64,000 nt of DNA, from contig NZ_JAGTJJ010000045.1 in NCBI RefSeq assembly GCF_028435365.1, positions 1 through 64,000 of the forward strand, in the 5' to 3' direction. The translations under genes and the position numbers were made by a program. The notes beneath the pieces were generated by a model. The model saw only the letters and a list, made by a program, of their open reading frames with translations, was not told the DNA's origin and ran no database searches. The first letter of the stretch is position 1. The number at the start of each line of letters is the position of its first letter. This DNA comes from Polyangium jinanense (GTDB taxonomy: Bacteria; Myxococcota; Polyangia; Polyangiales; Polyangiaceae). Positions 61,917 through 64,000 of the stretch are shown piece after piece.

Positions 61917-63209
61917 TCAGAACTCCGCGACCCGCCCGCCCATCATCACCTTGCGGACCCCGTTGATGACGACGTTGATGTCCGCCAGAGGGTCGCCTTC
62001 GACTGCGATGATGTCGGCGTAATAGCCCACCGCGACCTTTCCGATCTCGTTTTGCACGCCGATGCTCTCGGCTCCATGAATGGTGGCGGCGCGAATCGCC
62101 TCGAGCGGGGTCATCCCGGCCTGCACGAACCAGGCGAGCTCCTGCGTATTTTGACCGAATCCGGTGAACACGGCGTCCGAGCCCATCGCGATCTTCACGC
62201 CCATCAGGTGCGCCTGGGCTGCGCTGGCGAGGTTGTCGCGGATATACGCGTCGAACTTCGCCTCCAGATCGGGGGCGTAGCCGAAGAACGCGAGGTTATC
62301 CTTGTAATACCGGTTGTGATCGATGGTCGGCACGTAGATCGTCCCCTTGTCGATCATGATGCCGCAGTCCACCGCGTCGAGGCCCTCCGGGTGCTCGATC
62401 GAGTCTGGGCCGGCCATAATGGCGAGCCTGGCCGTGTCCTCGTGGTACGCGTGGATCGCGATGGGCAAACCCTCCTGGTGGGACGTGTCGACCAGCACCT
62501 GGAGCTCGTCGAACGTGAACGTCGGCAAGCAGTCGAGCGTCTTGTCGCTGCACCCGTCGGCCCATACTTTCACGAGATCGGCGCCGCGCAGCACCTGGAG
62601 CTGCACCCAGCCCTTCAATTGCTCGCGGGTGAACGCGCCCGGATGCTTGTGATTGGAGATCCCGCCGATGGAGTTATACATCCGCGGTCCCGGCGTCTTG
62701 CCGGACCTGATCTCGGCGCGCAGGGGGTTCAGGATGAAGTCGCTGCCGCCCTTGTCGATCGCGGTGGTGACGCCGGTCCTGAGCGTCGCCAGCGCGGCGC
62801 CGCGGGCAAGGTCCAGGAGCTTGTAGGGGTCGTTGTTCATCAGCCAGGGGGCACGGGTCCAGGGGAGCGTGCCCGGCTCCTTGTCCGTCTGGTAGGTGAA
62901 GTGGACATGGGCATCGACGAGCCCGGGGAGCCCGGTGTACGCCGTCCAATCGATGACGCTGGCCCCGCACGGAATCTGCTTTTCATCCGCGCCGACGTAG
63001 CTGATCCGATCCTCGTGGATCACGACGATCGCCTTGTCGATGACCGCGCCGTCGGGATTGACGAGCTTGCCCAGCCGAACGGCTTTGTCGTCGCTCGTGC
63101 ATTCCCCGCTGCTCGTGCCGCCGGGGGGGTTCTGCTTTTCCGGGCCGCAATGGACAGTCGTGAGGATGACGAAGGCCAACGAAGCTCTTCGAAAAGCTGT
63201 TCTCCACAT
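61917..63209 (-). CDS. amidohydrolase family protein (imidazolonepropionase/prolidase-like)
   Basis: 430 residues from ATG 63209 (GGAG ahead). The signal ends near TVHCGPE, an atypical lipobox. The HxH pair comes in GLPGLVDAHVHFTYQ, later IAIHAYHEDTARLAI and DSIEHPEGLDAV give further metal-ligand His, and IAMGSDAVFTGFGQNTQELAWFVQAGMTPLEAIRAATIHGAESIGV supplies the Asp and the C-terminal family motif. It is a cyclic-amide or peptide hydrolase of the exported amidohydrolase group; the substrate is unknown. The direct repeats upstream of it may be part of its control region. Confidence 0.88.
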   Translation of the reverse strand: MWRTAFRRASLAFVILTTVHCGPEKQNPPGGTSSGECTSDDKAVRLGKLVNPDGAVIDKAIVVIHEDRISYVGADEKQIPCGASVIDWTAYTGLPGLVDAHVHFTYQTDKEPGTLPWTRAPWLMNNDPYKLLDLARGAALATLRTGVTTAIDKGGSDFILNPLRAEIRSGKTPGPRMYNSIGGISNHKHPGAFTREQLKGWVQLQVLRGADLVKVWADGCSDKTLDCLPTFTFDELQVLVDTSHQEGLPIAIHAYHEDTARLAIMAGPDSIEHPEGLDAVDCGIMIDKGTIYVPTIDHNRYYKDNLAFFGYAPDLEAKFDAYIRDNLASAAQAHLMGVKIAMGSDAVFTGFGQNTQELAWFVQAGMTPLEAIRAATIHGAESIGVQNEIGKVAVGYYADIIAVEGDPLADINVVINGVRKVMMGGRVAEF

Positions 63210-63230
63210 GGGAAAGCTCCTGATTCTGTC

Positions 63231-63304
63231 GGAATCGCCCCTCGAAGTGGCCTGTTCGTGTGGCCGCATGTCGAATCGCCCCCCGAAGTGGCCTGTGTAT
63301 GTGG
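63231..63304. repeat. two-copy direct repeat of about 33 bp
   Basis: Two copies, 63232-63263 and 63272-63304 (offset about 40), share GAATCGCCCC, CGAAGTGGCCTGT and a closing TGTGG with three or four differences. They lie just upstream of the amidohydrolase gene on the minus strand, so they could be in its promoter or leader. Confidence 0.55.
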
Positions 63305-63785
63305 AAGGACACGGGGGCGTCAAGGAGAATGGATGGGAGAGGCTGTCTTCCACGCGCCTCCAGCGCCCACGCCGACCACGGCCAAGCGCGGCGGAACGGT
63401 GGATGGACGCTGGGGCAAGGGGAGTGCTCGTGGATGAATTCGAGCGAGCGCGCGTCGCTCGTTATGGTGTGGCAGCTCGTGCGTACGCGCTCGAGAAGAG
63501 CTCGACGAAGCTCCCGCCACCGCTACCGGGGTTCACACGCGACGTCGTCATCGACCCACTTGATGAAGATCAGCGAGTCGTTGTGGGTGGCACCGGCCGC
63601 GCTGTCCGCCCGGAAGCGCATGTCGTCGCGGTCCGCAGCCGCGCGGCAGTCTTGCGTGCCGTTGCTGTGCATGATCCAGACCGCGGAGCCATTGTCGAAC
63701 TCCCGGAGCAGCAAGGCCCGTACCAATCCGGCCAATAGCCTTCCGGGCTTCATGAGGCCGGCAGACAAGAGGGCGCCCAGCGCAA

Positions 63786-63852
63786 GCTGTCACGGACACG
63801 CAACAACTGTCACGCTGCTATGACAGCGCCCGTAACGTCGTCATGACAGGTA
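63786..63852. promoter_or_regulatory. cluster of TGTCA/TGACA half-sites
   Basis: CTGTCA is found at 63787 and 63807, and TGACAG at 63821 and near 63843. The second and third form a 6-bp inverted repeat around an 8-base centre (CTGTCA-N8-TGACAG, 63807-63826), and GTCATGAC forms another small palindrome. The spacing fits a dimeric regulator site; the regulated gene would be outside the window or is decayed. Confidence 0.35.
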
Positions 63853-64000
63853 CGGCGAGGCGACAGAAACGAGCGCACACCGCGCGAAGAAGGGCCCCTA
63901 TCACCGAGATCGTACGGGCGGTGCCCCTCTGGGCCGCTGCCAGGTGTGGCGGAGCACGGGTCCCATGGCTTTCGAGCCACGCCGGAGGTCGCCTGCGCAC

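Larger units (their letters stand above)
63210..64000. other. terminal region without a convincing gene
   Basis: Nearly 800 bases. Near the amidohydrolase start are two direct repeats. Further on a minus-strand frame at 63523-63768 (LLREFDNGSAVWIMHSNGTQDCRAAADRDDMRFRADSAAGATHNDSLIFIKWVDDDVACEPR) looks protein-like but has no clear start and could be a decayed gene. The last 200 bases hold TGTCA half-sites and no gene is supported on either strand. Confidence 0.35.

Overview
The window looks like chromosomal DNA of a predatory, social myxobacterium (order Polyangiales/Myxococcales, probably Sorangium/Polyangium-like). The reasons are very high GC with strong third-position GC, many short-lived lipoproteins with Gly/Ser/Thr-rich linkers behind a lipobox, a DUF2378 (TIGR02265) paralog typical of myxobacteria, TonB-C proteins, a fibro-slime protein, secreted proteases and a eukaryote-like serpin. 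No rRNA, tRNA, IS element, prophage or CRISPR array was seen. Genes are mostly single or in pairs, many of them coupled by ATGA/TGATG overlaps. About 62 genes are supported.

Layout. 1-2.9 kb: small proteins (LCM-type methyltransferase, YjbR, DUF6624-like, STAS-like). 2.9-7.35 kb: a likely extracytoplasmic redox island with two lipoproteins carrying heme-type CxxCH/CX4CH motifs, a DUF2271 lipoprotein with a flavinylation-type DxxTGAT motif, DUF4266, an outer-membrane-like protein, DUF3570, and an Asp/Glu-tail lipoprotein. 7.4-15.6 kb: rhomboid protease, a PolX/PHP protein with an apparently dead polymerase site, an M35 metalloprotease and an M1 aminopeptidase. 15.8-21.4 kb: ArsR-SRPBCC pair, a di-heme beta-propeller protein with a coupled secreted partner, and an outer-membrane barrel. 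21.4-26.5 kb: galK, a GH1 glycosidase, galE and gltS, with a histone-H1-like micro-protein between galK and the glycosidase. 26.5-35.6 kb: lipoproteins, DUF2378, a metzincin, a CheY-like protein, a small abundant-looking protein behind a strong promoter, astD, an XRE regulator and a 2OG-Fe oxygenase.

35.6-43.4 kb: twin 315-residue lipoproteins, an ECF sigma factor coupled to a membrane TonB-C protein, a second TonB-C protein, a family I.1/I.2 lipase with its dedicated foldase, and thiD. 43.4-51.5 kb: fibro-slime lipoprotein, msrA, serpin, a MATE transporter fused to a DUF5519 domain, and a DUF350-transglutaminase pair. 51.7-64 kb: M3 peptidase-hslO operon, a DHCR24-like FAD enzyme, a hydrolase-fold lipoprotein, a Bcp peroxiredoxin with an H1-like tail, a 43-bp minisatellite with a palindromic core, small secreted proteins and an amidohydrolase. 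The last 790 bases hold no convincing gene.

The strongest candidates for something new are the 2.9-7.35 kb redox island, the MATE-DUF5519 fusion, the H1-tailed peroxiredoxin, the polymerase-dead PolX, the sigma/TonB-C pair and the 43-bp array. Everything here comes from reading the sequence; family names rest on motifs and remembered family patterns, not on database searches.
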